This document shows positions 42,342-50,893 of a stretch of DNA of 64,000 nucleotides, in pieces. Both the position numbers and the translations under genes were made by a program. Under the pieces are notes generated by a model, which saw only the letters and a program-made list of their open reading frames with translations, made no database searches and was not told the DNA's origin. The stretch comes from Marinobacter profundi. Its GTDB lineage: Bacteria; Pseudomonadota; Gammaproteobacteria; Pseudomonadales; Oleiphilaceae. The stretch spans positions 434,001 to 498,000 of the forward strand of contig NZ_KZ319368.1 in the NCBI RefSeq assembly GCF_002744715.1, in the 5' to 3' direction. The first letter of the stretch is position 1. Each line of letters opens with the position of its first letter.

Positions 42342-43631
42342 TCAGTTATGAAGCTGCTGGTCGATAACCAGTACCACCGGCTGGCCCGCCTCGGCGGTCA
42401 CCGGTAGCGGGTTATCGAGCCCTCCCTGCCAGTCACCAGCCTGGGGCATGGCACTGCCAGAAGGTGACAGTCGCGCCGTTACCAGCACTTCACCGGCCTC
42501 GGAGATCCGGGCGGTCGGCGCCATGGCATAGCTGTCGTCAAGACGGATATCCGCCGGCAGATCAGCGGCGGTCAGGCGTGCCACCGCGACCGGCGGGCCA
42601 CTGCGGTTCCCGGGTTTGCGGGCAAAGATGAACAGGGTGGTATCTGCCGGTACCTCCTCGCGGAATGCGTCCGCCAGCTCCACCCGCACGGAAACTCCTT
42701 GCGGGCTGACGGTCTGGCCGGCAACTGCCGGGCCGGATTCGGGCATCGGCGCTTCCCGTCCCAGGCGCTGGTAAGCCTGGGCAATACCTTCGCGGATCGC
42801 GGGCAGTTGCGGATGGTCCGGGGCCACCTCGACAATACGCTCCCAGTGGCCGATGGCCTCTTCGAACGCCTGGCGGCTGAAGGCATTGATACCCAGCAGC
42901 CCCAGCGCATTCACTTCATCGGGGTTGAGCGCACGGGCCCTGGTAATGGCGCGGGTGACCTGTTCGTCCATTGCCCCCTGGCTGGCAAAGAACCACGCCT
43001 GGGCCGATAATCCCCAGGCCACGGCCCGGGATCCGTCCTCGTCGACCACTCCGGCCAGACGCTCAAAGGCCCGGGCAGCCTCGGGATACTTTTCCAGCCG
43101 CATGTAACTGCGGGCCAGCATGGCCCAGCCATCCGGGTTATCCGGGCTGGCCTCCAACTGCGCCCGGAGCTGCGCGGTCAGCGCCAGCATCTGCGCGGCC
43201 CGGTCGCCGTCCGCGGCCACCATCGCCTGCATGGCCTGGAACTGCTCGACGTCGTCCAGCGCGCCCCACTGCTGATACAGCATGACCGCAGCCACCGGCA
43301 CCGCCACCACGCTCGCCAGCACCACCAACGCCGGTGCACCACGACGCGGGCTCACAGCAGCAGCCGCAGGCGCTTCATCCGGGTCGCCCACGTCATCCAG
43401 CATGCTGCCCGCAAGCTCTTCCTTGAGCTGGCGAAAGTTTTCTTCATCGATAACGCCGGCGGCAAATTCGGCGTCCAGTTCGGCCATCCGGGTGCGGTAG
43501 GCCATCAGGTTCTGGTTGCGGATATCGGATTCCGCCCGCTGGCGGGCCCGGTTGAAAAACAGTGGGTAGGCAATAAAAGCAAGCGCCAGGGCAATCAGCA
43601 GCCCGGCCATGACCCAGAAAGTGGTTGTCAT
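42342..43631 (-). CDS. ccmI: Cytochrome c maturation protein CcmI
   Basis: A protein of 429 residues with two N-terminal membrane helices (about 4-22 and 98-116), a leucine-rich loop between them and a periplasmic TPR domain (about 130-290). The last 120 residues form a separate beta-rich domain. CcmI captures apocytochrome c for haem ligation by CcmF-CcmH. It is the last gene of the ccm operon. Confidence 0.92.
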   Translation of the reverse strand: MTTTFWVMAGLLIALALAFIAYPLFFNRARQRAESDIRNQNLMAYRTRMAELDAEFAAGVIDEENFRQLKEELAGSMLDDVGDPDEAPAAAAVSPRRGAPALVVLASVVAVPVAAVMLYQQWGALDDVEQFQAMQAMVAADGDRAAQMLALTAQLRAQLEASPDNPDGWAMLARSYMRLEKYPEAARAFERLAGVVDEDGSRAVAWGLSAQAWFFASQGAMDEQVTRAITRARALNPDEVNALGLLGINAFSRQAFEEAIGHWERIVEVAPDHPQLPAIREGIAQAYQRLGREAPMPESGPAVAGQTVSPQGVSVRVELADAFREEVPADTTLFIFARKPGNRSGPPVAVARLTAADLPADIRLDDSYAMAPTARISEAGEVLVTARLSPSGSAMPQAGDWQGGLDNPLPVTAEAGQPVVLVIDQQLHN

Positions 43632-43670
43632 AAAGTGACCGTTACTCGTTCATGAATTCGACTGGAAATC

Positions 43671-44141
43671 TCAGTGGCTGCCGCTGTCCTTGCCGAGAAT
43701 GCGTTCGGCGCGGGCCTTCTCCTCCGCAGACAGTCCCGGGCTGCCGGCGGCGGCCCGGCGCGAACGCAGCACAATGCCGGCAACCACCAGCAGACCGGCC
43801 AGCACCGCCAGCACCGGGGTGGCCCACAACAGCCAGGTACGTTGCTCAAGCCGGGGCTTGTAGCGGACAAACTCGCCAAACCGTGACACCAGGGCGTTGG
43901 TCACCTCCTCGTTGGTGGCACCATCCTGCATCATCCGGTACACCTCATCACGCATGTCTTTGGAGATCGGCGAATTGGAGTCGGCGATATTCTGGTTCTG
44001 GCACTTGGGGCAGCGCAGCTCGGTGATCAGGTTGTTGAAGCGCTCCTGCTCAGCGGCACTGTCAAAGGGGTAGACATCACTGGTGCTGGCCCAGAGCGGG
44101 GTCGCCGCCAGCACCGCGAGCATCAACCATACCCGGCGCAT
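43671..44141 (-). CDS. ccmH: Cytochrome c maturation protein CcmH
   Basis: A protein of 156 residues with a signal sequence, the redox motif LRCPKCQNQNI and a C-terminal membrane helix (about 104-124). It reduces or holds the CXXCH cysteines of apocytochrome c in the periplasm. The ATG shares its A with the ccmG stop (TGATG). This is the short, CcmL-like form; the TPR half is the separate CcmI. Confidence 0.95.
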   Translation of the reverse strand: MRRVWLMLAVLAATPLWASTSDVYPFDSAAEQERFNNLITELRCPKCQNQNIADSNSPISKDMRDEVYRMMQDGATNEEVTNALVSRFGEFVRYKPRLEQRTWLLWATPVLAVLAGLLVVAGIVLRSRRAAAGSPGLSAEEKARAERILGKDSGSH

Positions 44142-44677
44142 CAGCTATCCTCCCGGAACTTACGGACCACCGGCTCGAGGTCTTCGCGCCAGACTTTCTC
44201 GTTCACCACACCGACATGGCGGTAACGGACGATCCCGTCCGGGTCGATGACGTAGGTTTCGGGCGCACCATAAACACCCAGATCAAAACCCAGTTCGCCC
44301 CGGGGGTCATACAGGCTCACCTGGTACGGATCCCCCAGACGGTCCAGCCACTGCAACGCCAGCTCCCGTTCATCCTTGTAGTTCAGGCCGACGATGCGGA
44401 TACCCTGCTGCTCCGCCAGCCATACCAGGTCGCCATGCTCATCGCGGCAAGCCGGGCACCAGGTTCCCCATACGTTAAGCAGGGAGACCTGGCCACGAAA
44501 CACCTCCGGCCCCAGCTGCACCTCCGGATTATGCAGGTCGGCCAGCACAAACTCCGGCACCGGCTTGCCAATCAGCGCGGATTCCAGTTTGTTGGGATCC
44601 TTGCCAATTCCGGCAAACAGCACAATACCCAGGGTGACCGCCAGCAGAACGGGAATAAACAGCAGCACGCGCCTCAC
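44141..44677 (-). CDS. ccmG: Thiol:disulfide oxidoreductase CcmG/DsbE
   Basis: A membrane-anchored thioredoxin-fold protein of 178 residues. One N-terminal helix is followed by the active site WCPACR in GTWCPACRDEH and the GVYGAPETYVID segment with cis-Pro. It reduces apocytochrome or CcmH cysteines. It starts at GTG, overlapping the TGA of ccmF by 3 bp. Confidence 0.95.
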   Translation of the reverse strand: MRRVLLFIPVLLAVTLGIVLFAGIGKDPNKLESALIGKPVPEFVLADLHNPEVQLGPEVFRGQVSLLNVWGTWCPACRDEHGDLVWLAEQQGIRIVGLNYKDERELALQWLDRLGDPYQVSLYDPRGELGFDLGVYGAPETYVIDPDGIVRYRHVGVVNEKVWREDLEPVVRKFREDS

Positions 44678-46683
44678 GACAGCACCTCCCGGGTACCCGC
44701 GGTTGCCGCCGGGTTCGCTGCAGAGGGAGCAGCCGGCTCACTCACTGCCACCTTGTCGCGGATCCGGTAACGGCGGTCAGCAATCGCCAGGAACCCGCCC
44801 GCGGCCATGAACAAGGCGCCCAGCCACAGCCAGCGGATCAACGGCTTGTATTGCAGACGGACCGCCCAGGCATCACCGGATACCTCTTCTCCCAGGGCGA
44901 CAAACAGGTCACGGAACAGGCCGGCATCGATACCCGCCTCGGTCATCATGTTGCGCTGTACCACGTACTGGCGTTTTTCCGGAAACAACGTGGCAATGGG
45001 CTCGCCGTCGCTGGTGATCTCGAAACGACCGTAGGTGGCGGTAAAATTCGCGCCCTGCCGGCTACCAATTTCGGCAAAATAAAACCGCAATTCACCGATT
45101 TCCGCCGTATCGCCCGGCGCCATCCGCACATCCCGTTCCACGCCGTAGTTGGATACCACGGTGGCCCCGGCCATGGTCAATGCCAGGCCAAGATGCCCCA
45201 GCACCATACCGTAGTAGCTACGGGACTGGCGGCGAAGGCCATGCCAGCGACCTTTTTTCGACGATGATTTGAGCCAAAGATCGCGCAGGGTGGCGACCGT
45301 CACCCAGGTCGCCGATAGCAGGCCGGCGAAAGCCCAGGGTGTAAAGCTGCCGTAATAGCTCAGCGCCGCCGCAGTAATTACCAGGCTGGTGGCCGCCGGC
45401 CACAACAGCTGCCGCGCCAGCCAGCCGCCGTCGGTTTTCTTCCAGCGGGAGAAAATACCGGCGCCCAGCAGCAGCCCCACAGCCACCGCCAGCGGGCTGA
45501 ATGTCAGGTTGAAGAACGGCTCGCCAATGGACAACCGGCCCATATCCAGGTAATCGAGGACCAACGGATAAAGGGTTCCCACCAGCACCAGCAGGGTCGC
45601 CGCCACCAGCAGAACGTTATTCAGCAGCAGGAAAATCTCCCGTGACAGCCCGCCGTAGCTGGACCGGGCGTGCACCACCGGCGCCCGGAACGCATACAGG
45701 GTCAGGCTGGAAACGATGGTAAACGCCAGCAAGCCCAACAGGAACGCGCCGCGGGTCGGGTCCGAGGCAAAGGCATGGACCGACGTCAGCACGCCGGAAC
45801 GCACCAGGAAGGTGCCCAGCAGGCTCAGGGCAAAGGTAACGATGGCCAGCAGCACGGTCCAGCTTTTGAACACCCCGCGTTTTTCCGTGACGGCGAGGGA
45901 ATGCATCAATGCTGTTCCCGCCAGCCAGGGCAACAGGGAGGCGTTCTCCACCGGATCCCAGAACCACCAACCGCCCCAGCCGAGCTCGTAGTAAGCCCAC
46001 CAGCTGCCGAGCGCAATGCCCACCGACAGGAACGACCAGGCCACCGTGGTCCAGGGCCGCGACCAGCGCGCCCAGGCGGCATCCAGCCGGCCGTTGATCA
46101 GCGCGGCAATCGCAAAGGCAAAGGCCACCGAGAAGCCGACATAGCCCATGTAGAGCATGGGCGGATGGACAATCAGGCCGAAATCCTGCAACAGCGGATT
46201 AAGGTCCGCGCCATCTGCCGGTACGTTGGGCAACAGCCGGTCAAAGGGGTTGGAGGTCAGCACGATGAACAGCAGAAAGCCCACGCTGACCATGCCCAGC
46301 ACCGACAGCACCTGGGACACCATGACCGTTGGCAGGCGACGACTGAACACGGCGACCGCCAGGGTCCAGCCTGCCAGCATCAGGATCCACAACAGCAGCG
46401 AGCCTTCGTGGCCGCCCCACACCGCACTGAACTTGTAGTACCAGGGCAGCAGGCTGTTGCTGTTGTTGGCCACATAGGCCACCGAGAAGTCATCCACCAG
46501 GAAAGCCTGGGTCAGTAGCGCAAACGCCAGTGCAATAAACACAAACTGGCCGGTCGCCAGCGGTCGGGCGAACGCCTGCAGGTTGTCACGCCCAGTTATT
46601 GCACCGACCAGCGGTACTACGGAAAGCAGCACTGCCAGCAACAGCGCAAGAATCAGCGCAAACTGTCCGAGTTCCGGATACAT
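44674..46683 (-). CDS. ccmF: Haem lyase CcmF
   Basis: A polytopic membrane protein of 669 residues with the WWD haem-handling motif (GWGGWWFWDPVENASLLPW) near residue 235 and many helices. With CcmH and CcmI it joins haem from CcmE to apocytochrome c. The length is standard. Confidence 0.97.
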   Translation of the reverse strand: MYPELGQFALILALLLAVLLSVVPLVGAITGRDNLQAFARPLATGQFVFIALAFALLTQAFLVDDFSVAYVANNSNSLLPWYYKFSAVWGGHEGSLLLWILMLAGWTLAVAVFSRRLPTVMVSQVLSVLGMVSVGFLLFIVLTSNPFDRLLPNVPADGADLNPLLQDFGLIVHPPMLYMGYVGFSVAFAFAIAALINGRLDAAWARWSRPWTTVAWSFLSVGIALGSWWAYYELGWGGWWFWDPVENASLLPWLAGTALMHSLAVTEKRGVFKSWTVLLAIVTFALSLLGTFLVRSGVLTSVHAFASDPTRGAFLLGLLAFTIVSSLTLYAFRAPVVHARSSYGGLSREIFLLLNNVLLVAATLLVLVGTLYPLVLDYLDMGRLSIGEPFFNLTFSPLAVAVGLLLGAGIFSRWKKTDGGWLARQLLWPAATSLVITAAALSYYGSFTPWAFAGLLSATWVTVATLRDLWLKSSSKKGRWHGLRRQSRSYYGMVLGHLGLALTMAGATVVSNYGVERDVRMAPGDTAEIGELRFYFAEIGSRQGANFTATYGRFEITSDGEPIATLFPEKRQYVVQRNMMTEAGIDAGLFRDLFVALGEEVSGDAWAVRLQYKPLIRWLWLGALFMAAGGFLAIADRRYRIRDKVAVSEPAAPSAANPAATAGTREVLS

Positions 46684-46721
46684 CTGTTATCCCCCGTTGA
46701 TCATTGGTGACGCACTGGCGC

Positions 46722-47195
46722 TCAGTAACTGGCGTCTTTGGTCTGGGTAGTAGCGGGTTTACCATTGGCAGCGGACGCCTTTTCCAGGGCATCAGACACT
46801 TCCGGCGGCATATAGTTCTCGTCGTGCTTGGCCAGCACTTGGTCGGCTACAAAACGGCCATCCGGCTGTAACCGGCCCATGGCAACCACGCCCTGCCCTT
46901 CCGCAAACAGATCCGGCAGGATACCGGTGTATTCCACGGTGACGGACTGGTTGAAATCGGTGACGTTGAAAACCACCTTCAGACTCTCCGGGTCGCGGGC
47001 GACCGAGCCCTCCTCGACCATGCCGCCGGCGCGAATGCGTACGTCCACCGGAGCCTCACCGGCCGCAATCTGGGTCGGGTCGTAGAACAGGTTGATGTTC
47101 TGCCGTAAGGCATAGGTCGTCAGTCCTACGGCAACGGCAACGCCGGCCAGCAGGAACAGGACGATGGTTAACCGTTTTTTGCGAATCGGATGCAT
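46722..47195 (-). CDS. ccmE: Haem chaperone CcmE
   Basis: A protein of about 157 residues with an N-terminal anchor helix and a beta-barrel. The haem-binding histidine lies in [13 protein letters not shown]. It carries haem from CcmC to CcmF in the periplasm. The ATG at 47195 gives the family N-terminus MHPIRKKRL; an in-frame GTG at 47210 would add five residues. Confidence 0.95.
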   Translation of the reverse strand: MHPIRKKRLTIVLFLLAGVAVAVGLTTYALRQNINLFYDPTQIAAGEAPVDVRIRAGGMVEEGSVARDPESLKVVFNVTDFNQSVTVEYTGILPDLFAEGQGVVAMGRLQPDGRFVADQVLAKHDENYMPPEVSDALEKASAANGKPATTQTKDASY

Positions 47196-47216
47196 GGTGT
47201 TTTCAGCCACTCATTC

Positions 47217-47450
47217 TCAGGAAGGGTTAATTCGGGTAAAACTGGCTGCCGGCTGCGCCTCGCGTCCGGCGCGGGCTGTGCTATCACGCTCCAGCTCGCG
47301 CAACTGGCTGCGCATGACGTCACGGCGCTGGCGAATTGACCAGGCCATCAGCCCGCCGACAAACAGAAAGAAAACCCCGTAACAGGTCCACACGTACGGG
47401 CCATGCCCTTCCATGGCGATAAAGGCAGCAAGGGAGTCAAACGCCATCAT
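47217..47450 (-). CDS. ccmD: Haem exporter protein CcmD
   Basis: A small membrane protein of 77 residues with one helix in the segment HGPYVWTCYGVFFLFVGGL (about 15-37) and a charged tail. It helps release haem-loaded CcmE from CcmABC. Two adjacent ATGs (47450, 47447) are possible starts; the first lies one base after the ccmC stop. Confidence 0.9.
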   Translation of the reverse strand: MMAFDSLAAFIAMEGHGPYVWTCYGVFFLFVGGLMAWSIRQRRDVMRSQLRELERDSTARAGREAQPAASFTRINPS

Positions 47451-47451
47451 C

Positions 47452-48195
47452 TCAGTGTCCTCCCGTCCTGACCAGTTCCTGCACCCACCGGGTGCGTTTT
47501 TCCCGCACCAGGATACCGGTTTGCATACGCAGGCAGGCCAGCCAGCCAAAAATCAGGTAAAGCCCCAGCACCGCCAGCAATAACGGTACCCACATCTCTG
47601 CCGGCATGGTCGGGCGCTCGGTCAGTTTGAACGTCGCCGGCTGGTGGAGAGTATTCCACCACTCCACGGAATACTTGATGATGGGAATGTTCACCACCCC
47701 CACCAGTACCAGCACCGCGACCGCACGGGCCGAGGATTTTTCGTCGGCAATCGCCGCCGCGAGCGCAATTACGCCAAAGTACAGGAACAGCAGGATCAGC
47801 ATCGACGTTAACCGGGCATCCCAGATCCACCAGGTTCCCCACGTCGGCTTGCCCCACACTGCCCCGGTGAACAGGGCCAGGAACGTGAGTACCGCTCCCA
47901 CCGGCGCCACTGAACGCACGAACAGGTCGGCCAGCTTCATCCGCCAGACCAGGGTAACCACCGCCGCTACCGCCATCATGATATAGATGGACTGGGCCAG
48001 GAACGCGGTCGGTACGTGAATGAAGATGATCCGGTAGCTGTTACCCTGCAGGTAATCCTTCGGCGCAAACGCCAACCCCCACACCACCCCCGCCAGCAGC
48101 AGGGCGATACCGCCCACCAGCAGCCACGGCATCAGCCGGGTGGCAATGCCGTAAAACCACTTGGGCGACCCCAGCTTGTGAAAAAACTGCCACAT
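47452..48195 (-). CDS. ccmC: Haem exporter protein CcmC
   Basis: A six-helix membrane protein of 247 residues with the WWD motif (WGTWWIWDARLTS) near residue 120 and flanking His ligands. It loads haem on CcmE. It lies 24 bp after ccmB. Confidence 0.96.
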   Translation of the reverse strand: MWQFFHKLGSPKWFYGIATRLMPWLLVGGIALLLAGVVWGLAFAPKDYLQGNSYRIIFIHVPTAFLAQSIYIMMAVAAVVTLVWRMKLADLFVRSVAPVGAVLTFLALFTGAVWGKPTWGTWWIWDARLTSMLILLFLYFGVIALAAAIADEKSSARAVAVLVLVGVVNIPIIKYSVEWWNTLHQPATFKLTERPTMPAEMWVPLLLAVLGLYLIFGWLACLRMQTGILVREKRTRWVQELVRTGGH

Positions 48196-48219
48196 CAGGT
48201 TGTTACCTTCTTGACCTTG

Positions 48220-48945
48220 TTAACTGTTCGACATGCTGATGCGCAACGCAGCTGCCGAGGCAAAGGGTGCCAGGGTCAGCGCCAGCACCAGGAAAGCCCC
48301 CATCAACGCGATATACGCGCTTACCGGCGCACCCTCAGCTGCGGCCGCGACGGTTCCGGTGCCAAAAATGAGCACGGGAATATACAGCGGGATGATCAGC
48401 AATGACAAAAGCACACCTCCGGATCGCAGCCCGAGGGTCAGCGCGGCGCCAATCGAACCGATCAGGCTCAGCACCGGAGTCCCGATCAGCAGCGTTAGAC
48501 ACAAAATGCCGATGGAGTTCCCCTCCAGGTGCACCATAACTCCCAGTAAAGGCGCCAACAGCACCAGCGGGAGTCCCGTCACCAGCCAGTGCGCCAGCAC
48601 TTTGGCGAGAATCAGCAGGTACAGCGGCTGCGGCTGCAGCATCAACTGTTCCAGGGTGCCATCATCAAAATCATGGCGGTACAGGTGATCCAGGGACAGC
48701 AACGTTGCCAGTAATGCCGCCACCCACAGGATACCGGTACCGGCCTGCTGCAGGAAGGATACTTCCGGGCTAACCCCAAGGGGGAACAGGGTTACCACCA
48801 TGATGAAGAACAGCAACGGATTGAGCAGGTCCTGACGCTGGCGGAAACTGGCCTGCAGATCCCGCCGGACCACCGCCACCATGGCCGCCATCACCCCAGG
48901 ACCGGCGGTTAGCGGGCGCACCCGCACCGAGCTGTCAGTGGGCAT
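48220..48945 (-). CDS. ccmB: Haem exporter protein CcmB
   Basis: The six-helix membrane partner of CcmA, with NPLLFFIMVVTLFPLGVSPE near the N-terminus. It forms an ABC-type complex with CcmA that frees CcmE. The start is uncertain: Met at 48945 gives 241 residues and overlaps ccmA by 11 bp; Met at 48891 gives 223, nearer the usual 220. Confidence 0.93.
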   Translation of the reverse strand: MPTDSSVRVRPLTAGPGVMAAMVAVVRRDLQASFRQRQDLLNPLLFFIMVVTLFPLGVSPEVSFLQQAGTGILWVAALLATLLSLDHLYRHDFDDGTLEQLMLQPQPLYLLILAKVLAHWLVTGLPLVLLAPLLGVMVHLEGNSIGILCLTLLIGTPVLSLIGSIGAALTLGLRSGGVLLSLLIIPLYIPVLIFGTGTVAAAAEGAPVSAYIALMGAFLVLALTLAPFASAAALRISMSNS

Positions 48946-49615
48946 GGGCTTCTCCCGCTTGCTGGCAAGTGGCACCGTGATCGCCGGCCACTGCCGTCGC
49001 ACCCAGCACGATACGATGAATATCCGGCAGCCGCAGGTCGTGGTGAGTCGTTACTACCACCGCGCCGCCATTGGCCGCGCGTTCCACCAGCAGGCGTTCG
49101 AGCCCCTCGACGCCGTGAAAATCCAGTGCCGTAAAGGCTTCATCAAGGATCCACAACGGCTCGTCAGAGATCAGCAGCCGGGCCAGTGCCACCCGGCGCT
49201 GCTGGCCGGCCGACAGGTTGCGGCAAGGTACATCCTGGTATCCGGCCAGCCCGGTGCCCTCCAGGGCCTGCCTGAGCACCGTGTCTGCCACCTGCTGACG
49301 GCCGGCAAGCAGGCCGCGAAGGTTCTCGATGGGGGTCAGCAGGGGTTTGATACCGGGCCGGTGGCCGATATAAAGAAGATTGCGCAAAAATTCCTCGCGC
49401 CGGGCATCACGGGGCTCCCCCTGCCACAACAGGCGGCCACTGAAACTGTCGTTCAGCCCTGCGAGGATCCGCAGCAAGGTCGTCTTGCCGGAACCATTGG
49501 GACCTTCGACACGGGTCAGCGTACCGGCGGCAATGGTGAAATTCAGTGCCCGGAACAACTCACGGTCGTCACGCTCACATTGCAGATCGACAGCCTGTAG
49601 TAACGGCTCAGACAT
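48935..49615 (-). CDS. ccmA: Haem exporter ATP-binding protein CcmA
   Basis: An ABC ATPase of 226 residues with Walker A GPNGSGKTT (about 38-46), the signature NLSAGQQRRV (about 135) and Walker B LWILDEAF. It powers release of holo-CcmE from CcmC/D. It is the first gene of ccmABCDEFGHI, the complete System I pathway for c-type cytochromes. Confidence 0.96.
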   Translation of the reverse strand: MSEPLLQAVDLQCERDDRELFRALNFTIAAGTLTRVEGPNGSGKTTLLRILAGLNDSFSGRLLWQGEPRDARREEFLRNLLYIGHRPGIKPLLTPIENLRGLLAGRQQVADTVLRQALEGTGLAGYQDVPCRNLSAGQQRRVALARLLISDEPLWILDEAFTALDFHGVEGLERLLVERAANGGAVVVTTHHDLRLPDIHRIVLGATAVAGDHGATCQQAGEAHAH

Positions 49616-49647
49616 CAGGGCCCCGAAACAGAAAATTAGCGCGGAGC

Positions 49648-49653
49648 ATTATA
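49648..49653 (-). promoter_or_regulatory. -10 element of the ccm operon promoter
   Basis: A perfect TATAAT on the minus strand lies 33-38 bp before the ccmA ATG. The -35 region at 17 bp (GAGTAT) is poor, so an activator may be needed. Confidence 0.45.
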
Positions 49654-49730
49654 ACGAAACCGTCACAGGAATACTCTTGTCCGACATCAATTGGACCGCC
49701 ACCACATTACCAAACCGTAACCAGCGAACA

Positions 49731-49754
49731 CCGGATGGCGAACCCGCCATCCGG
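49731..49754. terminator. Perfect hairpin after the MoxR-like gene
   Basis: CCGGATGGCG (49731-49740) and CGCCATCCGG (49745-49754) pair over 10 bp around AACC. It starts 9 bp past the stop of the minus-strand MoxR-like gene and upstream of the ccm promoter. There is no strong T tract. Confidence 0.55.
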
Positions 49755-49762
49755 CAACCACG

Positions 49763-50893
49763 CTACTGGATCAGGTGACGGAGATCGTAGACCCGTTGCC
49801 AGTGTCTACCCTGCTTGACCGCCACCTCGGTATCAAAATAGTGCCGCAGGCGACGGCGGTCGTCGGGCTGGTCTTTCAGGGCCGAACCGACCACATGATT
49901 CATCAGCTGCTCCAGGGTCATCGTGCCCTCGCCGTAATACCAGGCGCTCAGACTGGTCGCGTGGGCCACCGACACGGCCTCCGCGGTAGACAGCGCGGAG
50001 CCGGCCAGGCGATCGGTGCTGCGGCCATTCAGTGACTGGCCGTTACGCAGCTCATGGAACATGGTCACCAGTACCTCGATCACCTCGGCATCCACCTCTA
50101 CCTCGACACCGGCCTTGCGGTTCTCCTTGCGGACCTCCCGCGTCACCACATCAAGCTCGTCGGAGAGATTACGGATCGGCCGGATCTCCTCGAAATCCAG
50201 CCGGCGCTTGAGCGCTGCGCTCATGGCGTGCACGCCCTCATCGACGCTGTTGGAGGTGGCCACCACGTTGAAGCCGTCACGGGCAAACACCACCCCGCTC
50301 TCTCCCGCCAGTTCGGGAATCACCACCACCCGGTCCGACAGCACCGAGAGCAGCGCATCCTGCAAGGCCTGGGGACAGCGGGCTATTTCTTCAAAACGGA
50401 CCAGGCGACCTTCCTGCATGCCCCGCAGCAGCGGGCTCGGCACCAAGGCATTGAGCGTGGGGCCTTCCTTCTGGATGACGGCTTCGTTCCAGCTGTAAAG
50501 CAACTGGCCAACATGGGTAACGGCACCGCCCTGCAGGGTCAGCGTGGAATCACCGGAGATGGCCGCTGCCAGCAGTTCCGACAGCCAGGATTTGGCGGTA
50601 CCCGGCTCACCAACAAGGAGGCAGCCGCGGGAGGTACACAGGGAAATGATAATCCGCGTCACCATCGCCCGCTCGGCGACAAACTTGCGCTCGATGCCCA
50701 GGGCATCATCCCCCATGATGAACTTCTCCACGGCAATCGGGGACATCAGCCAACCCGGCGGCACCGGACTGCGATCCTGGTCCCGCAACCGTGCCAGTTC
50801 TTCGGCGTAGGCAAACTCGACGGCCTGGCGCTGGACGCCCTTGACGGCCGGTGCTGGCGCTGCGGCGGACGATTTGCTGGAATGACGACTCAT
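49763..50893 (-). CDS. Orphan MoxR-type AAA+ ATPase
   Basis: A protein of 376 residues with Walker A GEPGTAKS (95-102), a Walker B-like VRFEEIARCP (E168-E169 where most AAA proteins have Asp-Glu), sensor 1 in VATSN (N215) and arginines in ALKRRLDFEEI. The C-terminal 120 residues hold a helical lid. It belongs to the MoxR/RavA-like group but not to the BatA-associated one at 35 kb; relatives usually sit by vWA genes, and none is here. The first ATG overlaps the stop of the GspE fusion gene by 4 bp, so they are one operon. Function unknown. Confidence 0.8.
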   Translation of the reverse strand: MSRHSSKSSAAAPAPAVKGVQRQAVEFAYAEELARLRDQDRSPVPPGWLMSPIAVEKFIMGDDALGIERKFVAERAMVTRIIISLCTSRGCLLVGEPGTAKSWLSELLAAAISGDSTLTLQGGAVTHVGQLLYSWNEAVIQKEGPTLNALVPSPLLRGMQEGRLVRFEEIARCPQALQDALLSVLSDRVVVIPELAGESGVVFARDGFNVVATSNSVDEGVHAMSAALKRRLDFEEIRPIRNLSDELDVVTREVRKENRKAGVEVEVDAEVIEVLVTMFHELRNGQSLNGRSTDRLAGSALSTAEAVSVAHATSLSAWYYGEGTMTLEQLMNHVVGSALKDQPDDRRRLRHYFDTEVAVKQGRHWQRVYDLRHLIQ

